Notes under the pieces: generated by a model
Databases searched by the model: none
The model's input: the letters and a program-made list of their open reading frames with translations, nothing else
What the model was told of the DNA's origin: nothing
Program-made: the position numbers and the translations under genes
Shown: positions 42,766 to 54,133 of the stretch, piece by piece
Position numbering within the stretch: position 1 is the stretch's first letter
Layout: every line of letters starts with the position of its first letter
From: Isoperla grammatica
Taxonomy: Eukaryota; Arthropoda; Insecta; Plecoptera; Perlodidae
Assembly (NCBI GenBank): GCA_945910005.1
Contig: OX246747.1
Coordinates: 11,685,035 to 11,749,034 of the forward strand
Direction: 5' to 3'
Length of the DNA: 64,000 nucleotides

Positions 42766-43773
42766 CTACCTTGGACGCAAGGTGAGCCAGAGCGAGACCC
42801 CCAGATGAAGAGGAGCGCAAAGTTCTCGTAGGCGAGTCCAATGTCTCCTGCCCGCCCAAACGAAGTTGGCCAGTTCTCCCTGCAACCGATTAATAAGAGA
42901 CAGAGGGGGAGGAATTATTTGGAAGGTGTACCATAGCCTGGGGGCCAGGAACTGATTTGCCACCAAGACGCGGCCACGAAGCGACATTGCCGACGACCTG
43001 AAACGCCACCTGTGAACTGCTGCCATGAACTTAGTAAGCAATTCCTCCAAGCTCCTGGCCACCACGCCGGGCGTGTTTCCTAACACGACTCCCAAAACTT
43101 TGGCGCCCTCGTTGGACCACGAAAACCCGAGCGGGGCGTCAAGCCGGCCGATCCAACTGCCCGCCCACAGTCCTGTGGACTTCTCGGCATTTAGCTTCGC
43201 TACCGACTGTGCAGAGTAGACATCGTACAGTTCTCGGAGGCGATCGAAATCTTGGTTGTTGGCAATGAATGCCGAGAAGTCGTCGGCATAGCCGGATACC
43301 ACGAGCCTGCGTTCGGGCAGACCTGGCAGAGAGAAACCCTCGAGTTTTGTTCTGCACAGACGGAGAAACGGCTCAGCCGTCAAGGAGAAGAGTAACCCTG
43401 ACAGCGGGGAACCCTGTCGGATGCCACGGCCAAAAACAAAGGGTGCCGTGAGGAAGCACCCCACCCGTACATGACACGTGGCCCCGGCGTACAGCGTTCG
43501 CAGGACACTCACGAAAGACTCTCCGAACCCGTAAGTGTGAAGAAGGTGGAAGAGATAGTCGTGGTTGACCCTGTCGAACGCACCCTGCTGATCGAGGGAC
43601 AGCACTGCCAGGGGCACTCCTTCACTGTTGGCATACTCCAGGACGTCTCGGTGCAGGTGGACACTATCAAAGATAGTTCTCCCGGGAATGCAATATCCCT
43701 GGTCAGGATGGACCAGGCAGCTGACAACCTCGCTAAGACGCGTCGCCAGAGCACGGGCATGCATGACAAGCAT
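42766..43773 (-). pseudogene. Tx1/L1-like LINE reverse-transcriptase fragment
   Basis: The 335-aa open frame carries RT motifs: SLDQQGAFDRVNHDYL (motif A), GIRQGSPLSGLLFSL (motif B), VVSGYADDFSAF (YADD, motif C), then AKLNAEKSTGLWAG and a C-terminal KVLGVVLG/LRGRVLVANQ region. The QGYCIPGR start and SLDQ..AFD form point to the Tx1 group of the L1 clade, whose ORF2 also has an endonuclease. Both the endonuclease and the N-terminal RT are missing: the frame is cut at 43779 by a SINE-like copy and ends ~40 bp from another. Confidence 0.8.
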
Positions 43774-43778
43774 GACCT

Positions 43779-44157
43779 TGATTGATTAATGGGGCTTAAC
43801 GTCTCATATTTATGCAACGATGGCTAATCAAGACGATGAGCGGGTGATAATGAAGATGAGAAAGATGATAATGAAGAATAAAGCCACATCCAAATCAGAT
43901 CCATTGTACGTCGCGTGAGTCGTCATACGGGAGTCCAGCAAGGGAGGGCAGGGCCAAGTGGGAGGAGAAATATTCAATGGGACAGTGGGGGGGGAAAGGG
44001 GATTGGGGTGTGGACTGCACTTCGTCTGACTTCTCCTCCTCGACCAGTCCGGCTTGGGTGGCCCTACTAGAAGCATACGCTTCCGCCGGCATAGCTCTCG
44101 GGATCAACAAAGCACGCAAACCTGCCCACCACGATAAGGTGGCAGTCCCTGGGCAGG
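43779..44157 (-). repeat. SINE-like repeat, long subfamily
   Basis: It has tail, internal extra segment (aatcagatccattgtacgtcg ... gggagtccagcaag) and gtccctgggcagg end. A second partial piece of the extra segment (gagtccaacaagggagggcag) follows at 44157-44240. Confidence 0.75.
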
Positions 44158-44394
44158 AGTCCAACAAGGGAGGGCAGGGCCAAGTGGGAGGAGAAATCTT
44201 CAGTGGGTCAGTGTGGGGGGGGGGAGGGACAGGGTCTCCTTCCGTCACCACTTACGACTACAGAGTCACTCTCGAGTCTATTCTTCCCCGGGCCCAGACG
44301 GGCCTCGCGTCTGGTGTTGAAGAGGTTGATGGGCATGTAGAAAGGCCACGGTGAGTTTTTAGGGACAGGCTCGATCCTTTAAATCTCGGACAAC

Positions 44395-45066
44395 GATCTG
44401 ATGAGAAACTATCGGTTTCCTCGTCACGTAATCATAGAACTGTGTGACGAGCTCGAGCCAGTGTTGGGCAGGGCTACGGCTCGATCACATACGTTACCAG
44501 TCCACACACAGGTGCTAATATCTTTACGATATATGGCATCAGCTAACTTCCAAAATGTATTGGGGAACGTGGCTGGGATAGGCCAGTATAGCTGCAGCCG
44601 TGTCCTCAAAACATCTTGTGAAGCTATGGTCGCGCTTCCTCCATCGCAGTTTTAGATACCCGCTGGCCGACGCTAGCAAAATTGCCAGTATTTAGGCGGC
44701 TAAGTGAAAGAGAAGACTCAATTACATAATATAAAGATCTCTAATCTACACTAAAGATATGTTCTAGATGTAGGCCTACATGCTTGGTCTAGGTTGGCTC
44801 TAGGCCTAAGCCTAAAACTAGGCTAGGGCTCTAGGCCTATAATAGGTAACGGGCCTAGGTGTAGGCCTAGGACTACAACGGCTCCATAACGTTATTGGGT
44901 TTATCGACGGCACCCATATATCAGTGAAAGCCCCAAATGAGGACGAACCGTAATAGAAATGGAAAACATTCAATCAATGTTCAGGAAATTTGCGACAACC
45001 AGTTGCGGATTGTAAATGTAATTGTGCAATAGTCTGGCAGCACACATGATAGTTTCATCTGGCAGC
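44395..45066 (+). pseudogene. PIF/Harbinger transposase pseudogene, N-terminal and mid parts
   Basis: 44401-44655 encodes MRNYRFPRHVIIELCDELEP ... RSHTLPVHTQVLISLRYMAS ... QNVLGNVAGIGQYSCSRVL, the N-terminal helix-turn-helix region of HARBI1-like transposases. After a stop and an intron-like gap, ~44893 onward reads VIGFIDGTHISVKAPNED (first catalytic Asp) and, after a frameshift, SINVQEICDNQLRIVNVIVQ, a TAG, then SGSTHDSFIW (second Asp). Stops and frame breaks make it dead. Confidence 0.75.
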
Positions 45067-45136
45067 AAAGCCTTATTAACCCCTATCCTGTTATGGACGT
45101 ATCTCTTCCGTCCAAGCGCGCCGCGCTGTGTGTGTT

Positions 45137-45221
45137 ATGATTGATTGATATTTGGGCTTAACGTCTCATATTTTTGCAACGAGGCTAATCGAGACAATGA
45201 GTGGGTGATAGATGAAGATGC
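45137..45221 (-). repeat. SINE-like tail fragment inside a short inverted repeat
   Basis: It is the 85-bp tail only. It is flanked by ggacgtatctcttccgt (left) and acggaagagatacgtcc (right), a ~17-bp inverted pair. Confidence 0.6.
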
Positions 45222-45609
45222 ACGGAAGAGATACGTCCGATATATGTAACTTTTATTACCGACGGAACTATTCAAATAGTTGAAAATATTGTACGCTAGA
45301 TAGCACCAGCGGGGTTTTCTTTTCTAATGCTTGATATTTGAAGCTTCTGTTGACGGAAGTAGAAATTATCGTAATATGACGCGTCTTTCGCGTTGTGTTT
45401 CTGGACTATCAAGTTTCACGGAATCGATTTCAGTGTTTTTGTTTGTTTTACGCAACTGAAATGAATGAATCAGCCATCCGAGAATACGTTTTGGATATCC
45501 TCAGTGATTTAGAGGAGAGTTAGGATGACGATTATCTATTCGGAGAAGACACCGATCAACCATCGATCAACCATCGCTCCTACAATTATATTAAATTTAA
45601 AAGAGAAAC

Positions 45610-46309
45610 AGAAAAATACTTACTACACAAATCTGAAATATTGTAATTTTAATCACATCCCAATTTAATGTACATTAAATACTTCTCGTAGTGTTACATT
45701 GTTGTAGTGCTATATTTCATTATCTATCGATAAAAACGGTTATTTTTAATATATTTTAATACTCTCTTAATGTTATATTGCTAATATATTAAGAAATGTG
45801 ATGTAGTATTCATGTTTTTCTCTGTTACCAATATACGGTAGGCCTGTTTGTGACTTTTTCCCCTGCTACTTTTAGTTTAGATTTGAATCAAGATTATATA
45901 TTTATACATAACTATAATATCACATCTAGTTTCTATGCCATCATTCTAATGTACTGTGTATTATTTTCACCTTCCTTTTCTTTCTTTTTTTTAGTTGAAC
46001 TTTAGTCTTTAACTCTATTTTAAAATTAGATGTTTAAAGAAAAACTGTATAGTGTACTTCACCCTTACATGTCTAGTTTTTAAGATTGAATAATCATATA
46101 ATAATGTCAGTTTTATAGGTACTTCATTTAGTGTAATTTTAAGAAGGGTTAATTGTTAGAAAAGTACATATGTACTTAAATTCGCCCATTTTTTTTTCTT
46201 TTCATAATATTTTTATTTCCTAATGTATTTGTTCATATACCAGTGCAGTTGTATTTTGTATGTAAAATAAAAAAAAATAAAGACGCTATTATTAATTATT
46301 ATATTATTA
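45610..46309 (+). other. AT-rich gap or intron within piggyBac pseudogene
   Basis: Nothing coding is seen. AT-rich with T-runs, ending in an aataaagacgc segment before the acidic coding part. Confidence 0.4.
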
Positions 46310-47268
46310 TCATTCCGACGACGAAGACTCGAATCGTGGGCGTAAGGTAGGAGGACTAGGCTTAGGACTAAGCCTAGGCGCGGAAGGCGTTGGTGGCAAT
46401 GTTATGGAAGTGACTGAAGGGATTGTAGGCATGGATGGTGTTATTGATAATGCGGATTTATCCCTACCTCTCGTTATTGAGATACTCAAAAAAGCCCCAG
46501 GACCCAGCTATGATTATGAGGAGATGGATGAAGGAGGCCTAAGCCAAGAGGATTATTGACTAGTGCCAGGCATAAGCGATTTCCAAGCTGATCTAAGCTT
46601 AGACCTAGGTGTAGATTCTGACCTGTCGGTGTCAGATGATGACGTTCCACTAGCAATTAGGTTAGGCCAACCTAGGCCTACGGTAGCAAGCCAACCTCAG
46701 ATCAGGCCTAGGCCTTGGCTTGTGCCTATTGCAGTACAAGGCCTAAAGTGGAAAAGGCCTACAGTACGTCAAGCCTATCCACTAAAACATGCTTTCCAGG
46801 ACGATGATTTTGGTGTTCAACCTGGCACAGGCATAGATGAACAGTCGTCAGCAGCCGGTATTTTTAAGTTTTTTTTCAATGATGATATCATGGATCTAAT
46901 TGTGCGTGAAACAAATGATTACAAAATCAAAGTTTTTGAGGACATGTTACGCAAGAATACTCTCTCAGCCAAGAGTCGCATCCATCAGTGGAAATGTCTA
47001 AGTAAAGACGAGCTTTACACTTTCTTAGCTCTAATTATGTTAATGGGCATAGACCATAAGCCGACCATTTCATCTTATTGGTCAACAGACCCGAAGCGGG
47101 AAACACCATTCTTCGCTAAATGCATGTCCGTGAATCGTTTTATGAAAATCATGACCTACCTTCATTTCACCGACAGTGAGATAGGCATGAATGGCGGTGA
47201 CAAGGCCACGAAAATCCGCCCTGTACTAGACCATCTGGCTGGTCGTTTCAAGGAGGCCTACCGACCAG

Positions 47269-47563
47269 ATTGATTGATATTTGGGCTTAACGTCTCAAAT
47301 TTTAGCAACGAGGCTAATCGAGACAATGAGTTGGTGATATATGAAGATGAAGTAGGGGGCTCTTTGGAGGAAATGGGCAAGTAGGAGGGCGGGGTTGCAA
47401 ATGGAAGGGGGAGGTTGTGGACTGAATTTCGTCTGACTTCTCCTCCTCGACCAGTCCGGCTAGGGTAGCCCTGCCAGAAGCATACGCTTCCGCCGGCATA
47501 GCTCCAGGAATCATCAAAGCGCACAAACCTGCCCACCACGATAAGGTAGCAGTCCCTGGGCAG
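47269..47563 (-). repeat. SINE-like repeat with 14-bp target duplication
   Basis: The 295-bp copy is flanked by ggcctaccgaccag at 47255-47268 and 47564-47577. The duplicated bases belong to the piggyBac coding sequence, so the ends are defined exactly: ctgcccagggactg at the 5' end and a (ATCA) tail at the 3' end. A 14-bp duplication is typical of LINE-mediated insertion. Confidence 0.93.
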
Positions 47564-48633
47564 GGCCTACCGACCAGGGCGAGAAGTCGTCATAGATGAA
47601 AGCCTCATGCTGTTGAAGTGTAGACTTGGGTGGAAGCAATATATTCCCCAAAAGCGGTCGCGATTTGGCCTAATAACTTTTGATTTGTGTGAAGCTGTCA
47701 CTAGATATGTGTGAAATTCTATCTTGTACATAGGCAAAGACGCCGCATATGACGACGAGCACACGAAAGTGTTTGGTCTATCGGGGTCAGTTGTTTTGAG
47801 GCTCATGTCCGACCAGTTGAACACTGGTCGAACATTATTTGTTGACAACTGGTATTCGTCTCCTCGCTTGTTTGTCTAGCTTTACCGTCAGCAGAAAAAC
47901 AGTTGCGGTACGGTTCGGTTGCACCGCAAAGAGATGCCGAAGGACATTGACGTAAAAGGAATCAAGAAGGGCGCAATGGAGGTCCGTTACAGTGACGAGC
48001 CCAAGATTTCTGCGTTAGTGTGGAAAGATATTTATTGGGTTTAAGGGCGCTTCAACCAGTAAGGTCATTTTGCTGTGGAAAGATAAGCGTCCGGTCTCTA
48101 TGCTGTCAAGCTTTCACACGCCACAACTGGTTGAAAGTGGCAAGATTGATCGGGAATCGGGGGCGCCTATTCTCAAGCCAAACGTAGTTATCAACTACAA
48201 TCAACACATGGGCGGCGTTGATCTAGTTGATCAAGTAACGGAAGCATACCAATCCATGCTAAAAACGATCGAGTGGTATAAACATTTTTTTTTACACCAA
48301 ATGGACATTTCGCTGTCTTCACCCAGAGAAAATCGGCTATTTGGAGTTCAGAGAAACTGTAGCCGCTGAACTACTGGAGATGCATCATGTTCCATCTGCA
48401 CGACACACGGGAGGAAGGAGGTCAACTGAGCCACTTCGCTTACAAGGACGACATTTCGTTGAGATGATCCCTCCTACTGCTAACAAACAGTTCCCATCGC
48501 GGAGATGTGACGTGTGTAAAAAGCACGGCAATAGGAAGGAGACGAGATAGGCTACATGTGCCACGACTGTTGGGCGGAACCCCTGTGTCTCATTCCGTGT
48601 TACAAAGTGTACCATACTGTAAAAGACTTCTAG

Positions 48634-49383
48634 TCATCTACATCAGCTTACCATAAATGCTTCACATTTTCTTTCACATTTTCAAACTTTTCACATTTTC
48701 GTCTTTCACACTTGAACAGTCTTTTACGCTTGAACTCTGGTGGTTTAGCCTTTCCACGTTAAAATAAAAGACCCCATTTATCGTTGATTCCTTGGCGTTG
48801 GTTATGGGGCTTTTCACTTAATATCAACCACAATGTATTGTAGGCCTAGATGTGTGTACAAAAAAAAAATCAATATGTATTCATAACTACATAAATAAAT
48901 ACATAGCTTTTTAGCATGTTACTTTATGAAAAAAAAATAAAAAAAACTTTTTTCATGGAAATTTTATTTCCAATATATCATCACCCTTGATATTTTTTAT
49001 TTGGGGGTGAAATAACAAAGTTGCTCTATTTGGTAGTGAATTTTCCAAGATGGCCGCCAATTTTGAATTTTCCAAGGACCCAAACTTTAATTTTTTAGTA
49101 CTTTGTAGGCCTGCTGCTATTGTGATCAGGCACATCCCATATGAATATGTATTGTTATATACTTCTCTTTCCATATACCGGATGGGCTATGCTAATTCAC
49201 TAATACTTCTAGCTCTTGTATACTGGTGGTATCATGTGCTGCTTGTTATTTGACACAAGCCTCAGGATATCCGTTGGAGGCCCACCTTCCAACCCCTGTA
49301 CAAAACCCGGATCCTGGCGCCGTAACACGCTACCATAACAGCCATATGTCCACAAGGAGCTGCAATGAGCGTTGTTTTGGATG
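48634..49383. other. No gene recognised
   Basis: AT-rich tracts near 48866-48960; short open frames without motifs. Confidence 0.4.
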
Positions 49384-49760
49384 ATTGATTGATTAATGGG
49401 ATTAACATCTCAAATTTTTTCAACAATGGCTAAACGAGACGATGAGCGGGTGATAATGAAGATGAGAAAATTGATGATGAAGAATAAAGCCACATCCGAA
49501 TCAGATCCATGGTACGTCGCGTGGGTCGTCATACGGGAGTCCAGCAAGGGAGGGCAGGGCCAAGTGGGAGGACAAATATTCAGGGGGACAGTGGGGGCAT
49601 AAAGAACAGGATCTCCTTTTGTCGCCTCTTACGACTAGCACTCAGACTGGGCCTATTCTACCCCGGGCCGAGACGGGTCTCCTTTTGTCGCCTCTTACGA
49701 CTAGCAGTCAGACTGGGCCTATTCTTCCCCGGCCCAGACGGGCCCTACGGAGGTTGAAAA
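49384..49760 (-). repeat. Composite SINE-like repeat with duplicated 3' segment
   Basis: It has the tail and the extra segment of the long subfamily, then two head-to-tail ~64-bp units (tccttttgtcgcctcttacg ... gggcctattct) at 49612-49745. The cgcctcttacgactagca unit recurs at 51160 and 51565. Confidence 0.6.
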
Positions 49761-49944
49761 TCAGTCCGAATGAACGGATTTTCATTGGTAAGTTTAACGG
49801 GGGTACCATCACCTCTCAAAATATCCGTTTGCAGCTCGCCAGTTGAGTGAATTAAGATAGGTTGCGAGAAAAGTTATCTCATCTTAGAACAAGGCCCATG
49901 AAGTAAACCCCCGCAATGTTAACACAAACTGCTAAAACGTGACG

Positions 49945-50485
49945 ATTGATTGATTGATATTTGGGCTTAACGTCTTATATTTATGCAACTTGGCTAATCA
50001 AGATGATTGATTGATTAATGGGGCTTAACGTCTCATATTTATGCAACGATGGCTAATCGAGACGATGAGCGGGTGATAATGAAGATAAGAAAGATGATAA
50101 TGAGGAATAGAGCCACATCCGAATCAGATCCATTGTACGTCGCGTGAGTCGTCATACGGGAGTCCAGCAAGGGAGGGCAGGGCCAAGTGGGAGGAGAAAT
50201 ATTCAATGGGACAGTGGGGGGAAAGGGGATTGGGGTGTGGACTGCACTTCGTCTGACTTCTCCTCCTCGACCAGTCCGGCTTGGGTGGCCCTACCTGAAG
50301 CATACGCTTCCGCCGGCATAGCTCTCGGGATCAACAAAGCACGCAAACCTGCCCACCACGATAAGGTGGCAGTCCCTGTTGGCTAATCAAGATGATGAGT
50401 GGGTGAGAATGAAGATGAAACATGCGGGCTCTTTGGAGGAAAGGGGCAAGTAGGAGGGCGAGGGAGGAAAGGGGAAAGGGGAAGG
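49945..50485 (-). repeat. Cluster of three SINE-like copies
   Basis: A 60-bp tail fragment (49945-50005), a full long-subfamily copy (50006-50378) and the tail half of a third (50380-50485) lie head-to-tail. Confidence 0.65.
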
Positions 50486-50605
50486 TTAGTGCTTATAAGT
50501 AGTGTTGGAGTTGTGTAAGATCCTTTGTTATAATTATCCAGAAGTTTGAATGCACCATCTTATATTCCTCAGACAAACTCGTCAGTACCGACCAGAAAGA
50601 GACCC

Positions 50606-50922
50606 GTGAGTCTACCCTGGTTGCGAGGTGGTAGGAAATACGGGAGAGGCCACGGGATAGATACCTGCTCCAGGATGCCGCCATACGAAGGAGTGAGTCT
50701 ACCCTGGTTGCGAGGTGGTAGGAAATACGGAAGAGGCCACGGGATAGATACCTGCTCCAGGATGCCGCCATACGAAGGAGTGAGTCTACCCTGGTTGCGA
50801 GGTGGGAGGAAATACGGGAGAGGCCACGGGATAGATACCTGCTCCAGGATGCCGCCATACGAAGGAGTGAGTCTACCCTGGTTGCGAGGTGGTAGGAAAT
50901 ACGGAAGAGGCCACGGGATAGA
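50606..50922 (+). repeat. 87-bp minisatellite, ~3.6 copies
   Basis: gtgagtctaccctggttgcg starts at 50606, 50693, 50780 and 50867. Single later units (gtgagtcttcctggttgcg) are embedded in the 402-bp tandem duplication to the right. Confidence 0.85.
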
Positions 50923-51724
50923 TGATTGATTGATTGATTAATGGGGCTTAACATCTCATATTTTTGCAACGATGGCTAATCGAGACGATGAGCGGGTGAT
51001 AATTAAGATGAGAAAGATGATGATGAAGAATAAAGCCACATCCGAATCAGATCCATTGTACGTCGCGTGGGTCGTCATACGGGAGTCCAGCAAGGGTGGG
51101 CAGGGCCAAGTGGGAGGAGAAATAGTCGGTGGGACAGTGGGAGGGAAGGGACAGGGTCTCTTTTTGTCGCCTCTTACGACTAGCAGAGTCACTCTGGGCC
51201 TATTCTACCCCGGGCCGAGACGGGTCACACGGGATAGATATCTGCTCCAGGATGCCGCCATACGAAGGAGTGAGTCTTCCTGGTTGCGAGGTGGGAGGAA
51301 ATACGGAAGACGCCACGGGATAGATGATTGATTGATTGATTAATGGGGCTTAACATCTCATATTTTTGCAACGATGGCTAATCGAGACGATGAGCGGGTG
51401 ATAATTAAGATGAGAAAGATGATGATGAAGAATAAAGCCACATCCGAATCAGATCCATTGTACGTCGCGTGGGTCGTCATACGGGAGTCCAGCAAGGGTG
51501 GGCAGGGCCAAGTGGGAGGAGAAATAGTCGGTGGGACAGTGGGAGGGAAGGGACAGGGTCTCTTTTTGTCGCCTCTTACGACTAGCAGAGTCACTCTGGG
51601 CCTATTCTACCCCGGGCCGAGACGGGTCACACGGGATAGATATCTGCTCCAGGATGCCGCCATACGAAGGAGTGAGTCTTCCTGGTTGCGAGGTGGGAGG
51701 AAATACGGAAGAGGCCACGAGATA
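50921..51724 (+). repeat. 402-bp tandem segmental duplication
   Basis: 50921-51322 and 51323-51724 are near-identical. Each holds a SINE-like tail and extra segment, the cgcctcttacgactagca piece and one minisatellite unit. Confidence 0.85.
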
Positions 51725-51945
51725 GATATCTGCTCCAGGATGCCGCCATACGAAGGGCCAATGAGCAACTGGCCCAAGGTAGACTCAACGCAGTAGAATT
51801 CTTAAACCGCATGTCCCAAGTAAATGACAACTATTTCGGGAACTCTTTTCGTCGCCTCTTCCAACTTGCAGAGTCACTCTGGGCATATTCTTCTCCGGGC
51901 CCAGACGGATATCAACAACCAACATTACTTTAACTCATATAAATA

Positions 51946-52599
51946 ATGAAGGTTAAAGACTACGTGGATTGTGTCGAAGATTCCGTTAACGATCTCCCGT
52001 CATCCACCAATGCAAGAAGAGAGCAACTCTTTCAATCCAGTGTGGTTAACAAATTGCCTAAACTTGGAGAAAAACTCTGTTCCAGTATTTGTATTGAAGT
52101 GGATGCAAATAACTCCTTCCAGTGAGAACTTAAGCAACTAAATACTTGGATGTTAAGTTTGTTTACGGAACTTAACACTGTGCCGTCATTGGGGCATTCT
52201 TCTGCCACTAGTGGAGCTACTCCCACTCGCAGTGCCAACGTTTCTGGGGATGGAACTAGCCATGGCACTGCTAGAAATAGGTTAGGTGTTGTCCGTGAGG
52301 AACAGCAGCTTCGAATGTCGCAGCTCAAGTCGACACAAGAGCAGAAAGACGAGCTGCACGACATTCGAATGCGTGAAGCCAGAGCCGACATGGACGCTGC
52401 TCTATCACGTGCCCGTGCCGATGCTGCTCGGGAGCGAGCCGAGGAAGCTCGGGCCGAGATCCCGTCGGTCGAACTCCGGATTTTAAAGGCCCGAGCCCGG
52501 TTCGAGGAGGCCCGAGCTACCAGGGAAGAGGAACACCTGGAGTTTGACCACGTGCATCGGAGTCGAGCCAGACCAGGAAGACAAAGATCACCCCTGTAG
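51946..52599 (+). pseudogene. Coiled-coil ORF with one in-frame stop, possibly Harbinger accessory protein
   Basis: From ATG at 51946 a 59-codon frame (MKVKDYVDCVEDSVNDLP start) ends with TGA at 52123 and reopens in the same frame to 52599. The second part has a Ser/Thr-rich stretch (SATSGATPTRSANVSGDG), then a long Arg/Glu/Ala-rich helix (AALSRARADAARERAEEARA) that looks like a coiled coil. Harbinger elements often encode a second, Myb-like protein with a C-terminal coiled coil, and a Harbinger transposase lies 1.5 kb downstream, but I see no Myb domain. Function not established. Confidence 0.4.
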
Positions 52600-52725
52600 T
52601 CTTTAAGAGTTGTCCTATGCTGATGCTTGCATTGCTTCTATATTATTATTGTTCTTCTATGCCTTTTCAAGTTATTTTATATTTACCCACGCTTTTTTTT
52701 CATCAGTTTTCATCTGTATGTAAGA

Positions 52726-52875
52726 GAGAGCATGCAAGCACTGTACAGTGTGTACAGTCATTATGTAGGAGAGAGCATGCAAGCACTGTACAGCGTATAC
52801 AGTCATTATGTAGGAGAGAGCATGCAAGCACTATACAGTGTATACAGTCATAATGTAGGAGAGAACATGCATTAA
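52726..52875 (+). repeat. 45-bp minisatellite, ~3.3 copies
   Basis: gagagcatgcaagcact recurs at 52726, 52771 and 52816, with gta(t)acagtcattatgtagg between. Confidence 0.85.
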
Positions 52876-52879
52876 TATT

Positions 52880-52965
52880 ATTAATGGGGCTTAACGTCTC
52901 ATATTTATGCAACGATGGCTAATCGAGACGATGAGCGGGTGATTATGAAGATGAGAAAGATGCCA
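52880..52965 (-). repeat. SINE-like tail fragment
   Basis: ttaatggggcttaacgtctc to gatgagaaagatg, about 85 bp. Confidence 0.6.
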
Positions 52966-53123
52966 ATAGGAGATTGACTGATATTGATTGATGATTATTT
53001 GGGAGAGCTATAGAAATTAGGGTTATAAGAACCACTTCCAACATACGAGCCAAACCTTAAAACCGGTTTGGTTCGAGGCCCTTACTGGAACCCACACCTT
53101 CTGCAGCTACGCCTACAACAACG

Positions 53124-53375
53124 ATTGATAATTGGGCTTAACGTCTTATATTTTTGCAACTTGGAAAGGAAAGGGGCAAGTAGGAAGGCGCCTGAGGAAA
53201 GGGGAAAAGAAGAAAATGGGATTGGGGTGTGGACTGCACTTCGTCTGACTTCTCCTCCTCGACCAGTCCGGCTAGGGTGGCCCTTCCAGAAGCATACGCT
53301 TCCGCCGGCATAGCTCTCGGGATCAACAAAGCACGCAAACCTGCCCACCACGATAAGGTAGCAAACCCTGGGCAG
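53124..53375 (-). repeat. SINE-like repeat with internal deletion
   Basis: The tail joins directly to the aaaggggcaagtagg segment and continues to aaaccctgggcagg. Confidence 0.7.
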
Positions 53376-54133
53376 GTTCGCCTGCTATTCTAGCTTTAGT
53401 ATATAATAAGTTCACTTCATACATCATGGACCAGTGGTGTCTGCATTCGAGTGCATGTTTGTGTGTTGTGTTGTGTACTACCACACTTCTATTAATCGTA
53501 TCGCGGGTGCGTCTTGTGCGTGTGTTGACGACACGCACACGCACGTGTGTCGTCCGCCATGAACGGCGTCATTAGGACCCCCCGGCGATTGTACGAGGAC
53601 ACTTCAGGCGTTTGAACACTCCCCACTTCACTCATTCAGTCTCGGGACGCCGACGAAGAAAGAAGGGCCAGGAGTGCTTGCAAGTATACCTCCTGAGCCG
53701 AGCAGACAGCATTGGCGGACGACGGCGTAAGGCTTCACGGGCCGGCGCAGCCCCGCACTCTGCCTGCGCCCTGCTCTACCCTTTCGCGGTTTTCCCGCCA
53801 ATAACTTCAAGACGCTCTCCTGCGTCTCAGAAGAGGAATTCAGTGGCACCAAAGGGTGCAAACGTTATCTACAGACTCCTCCGCTTCGAATGGGATAGTA
53901 ACCGTGAACGTGGGACGCCGTTCTCACCATATTGGAGGCGCCGGGTTTTGCCTGAAGGTAACAGGCGGTTAGACGTACTGCGCCCGGGCTAAGCCTGTTA
54001 GAGGTGAGCTCCCCGCGGCGTAGTACAGAGGTTAGGGCTGGTAGGAGGTAGGAGAGTGGGAGGCAATTCCCTTTTTCCAACTGAAAAACAATTCCTTAAG
54101 GAATCCATTTACAATTACTTAAACATTTTGCAG
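53376..54133 (+). other. No gene recognised
   Basis: GC-rich stretches and open frames without motifs. An upstream exon of the Harbinger transposase could lie here, but I cannot identify one. Confidence 0.35.

Larger units (their letters stand above)
45453..48633 (+). pseudogene. piggyBac transposase pseudogene
   Basis: A first exon-like piece (45453-45508, MNESAIREYVLDILSDLEES) is followed by an AT-rich gap to ~46310, then an acidic N-terminus and, from ~46563, the piggyBac core: FFNDDIMDLIVRETN, LALIMLMGIDHKPTISSYW, FMKIMTYLHFTD. A SINE-like insertion (47269-47563) with a 14-bp duplication splits it. Beyond are DESLMLLKCRLGWKQYIPQK, DNWYSSP, NYNQHMGGVDLVDQ and a C-terminal Cys-rich end (RCDVCKKHG ... 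MCHDC ... CLIPCYKVYHT). Premature stops (TGA after TRYV, TAG after RLFV) and frameshifts disable it. Terminal repeats are not identified. Confidence 0.85.

Noticed and set aside
53612..53992. 126-aa frame as a gene or Harbinger 5' exon
   Set aside because: Composition is Arg/Pro-rich without HTH or Myb-like pattern, and no matching donor before 54134.
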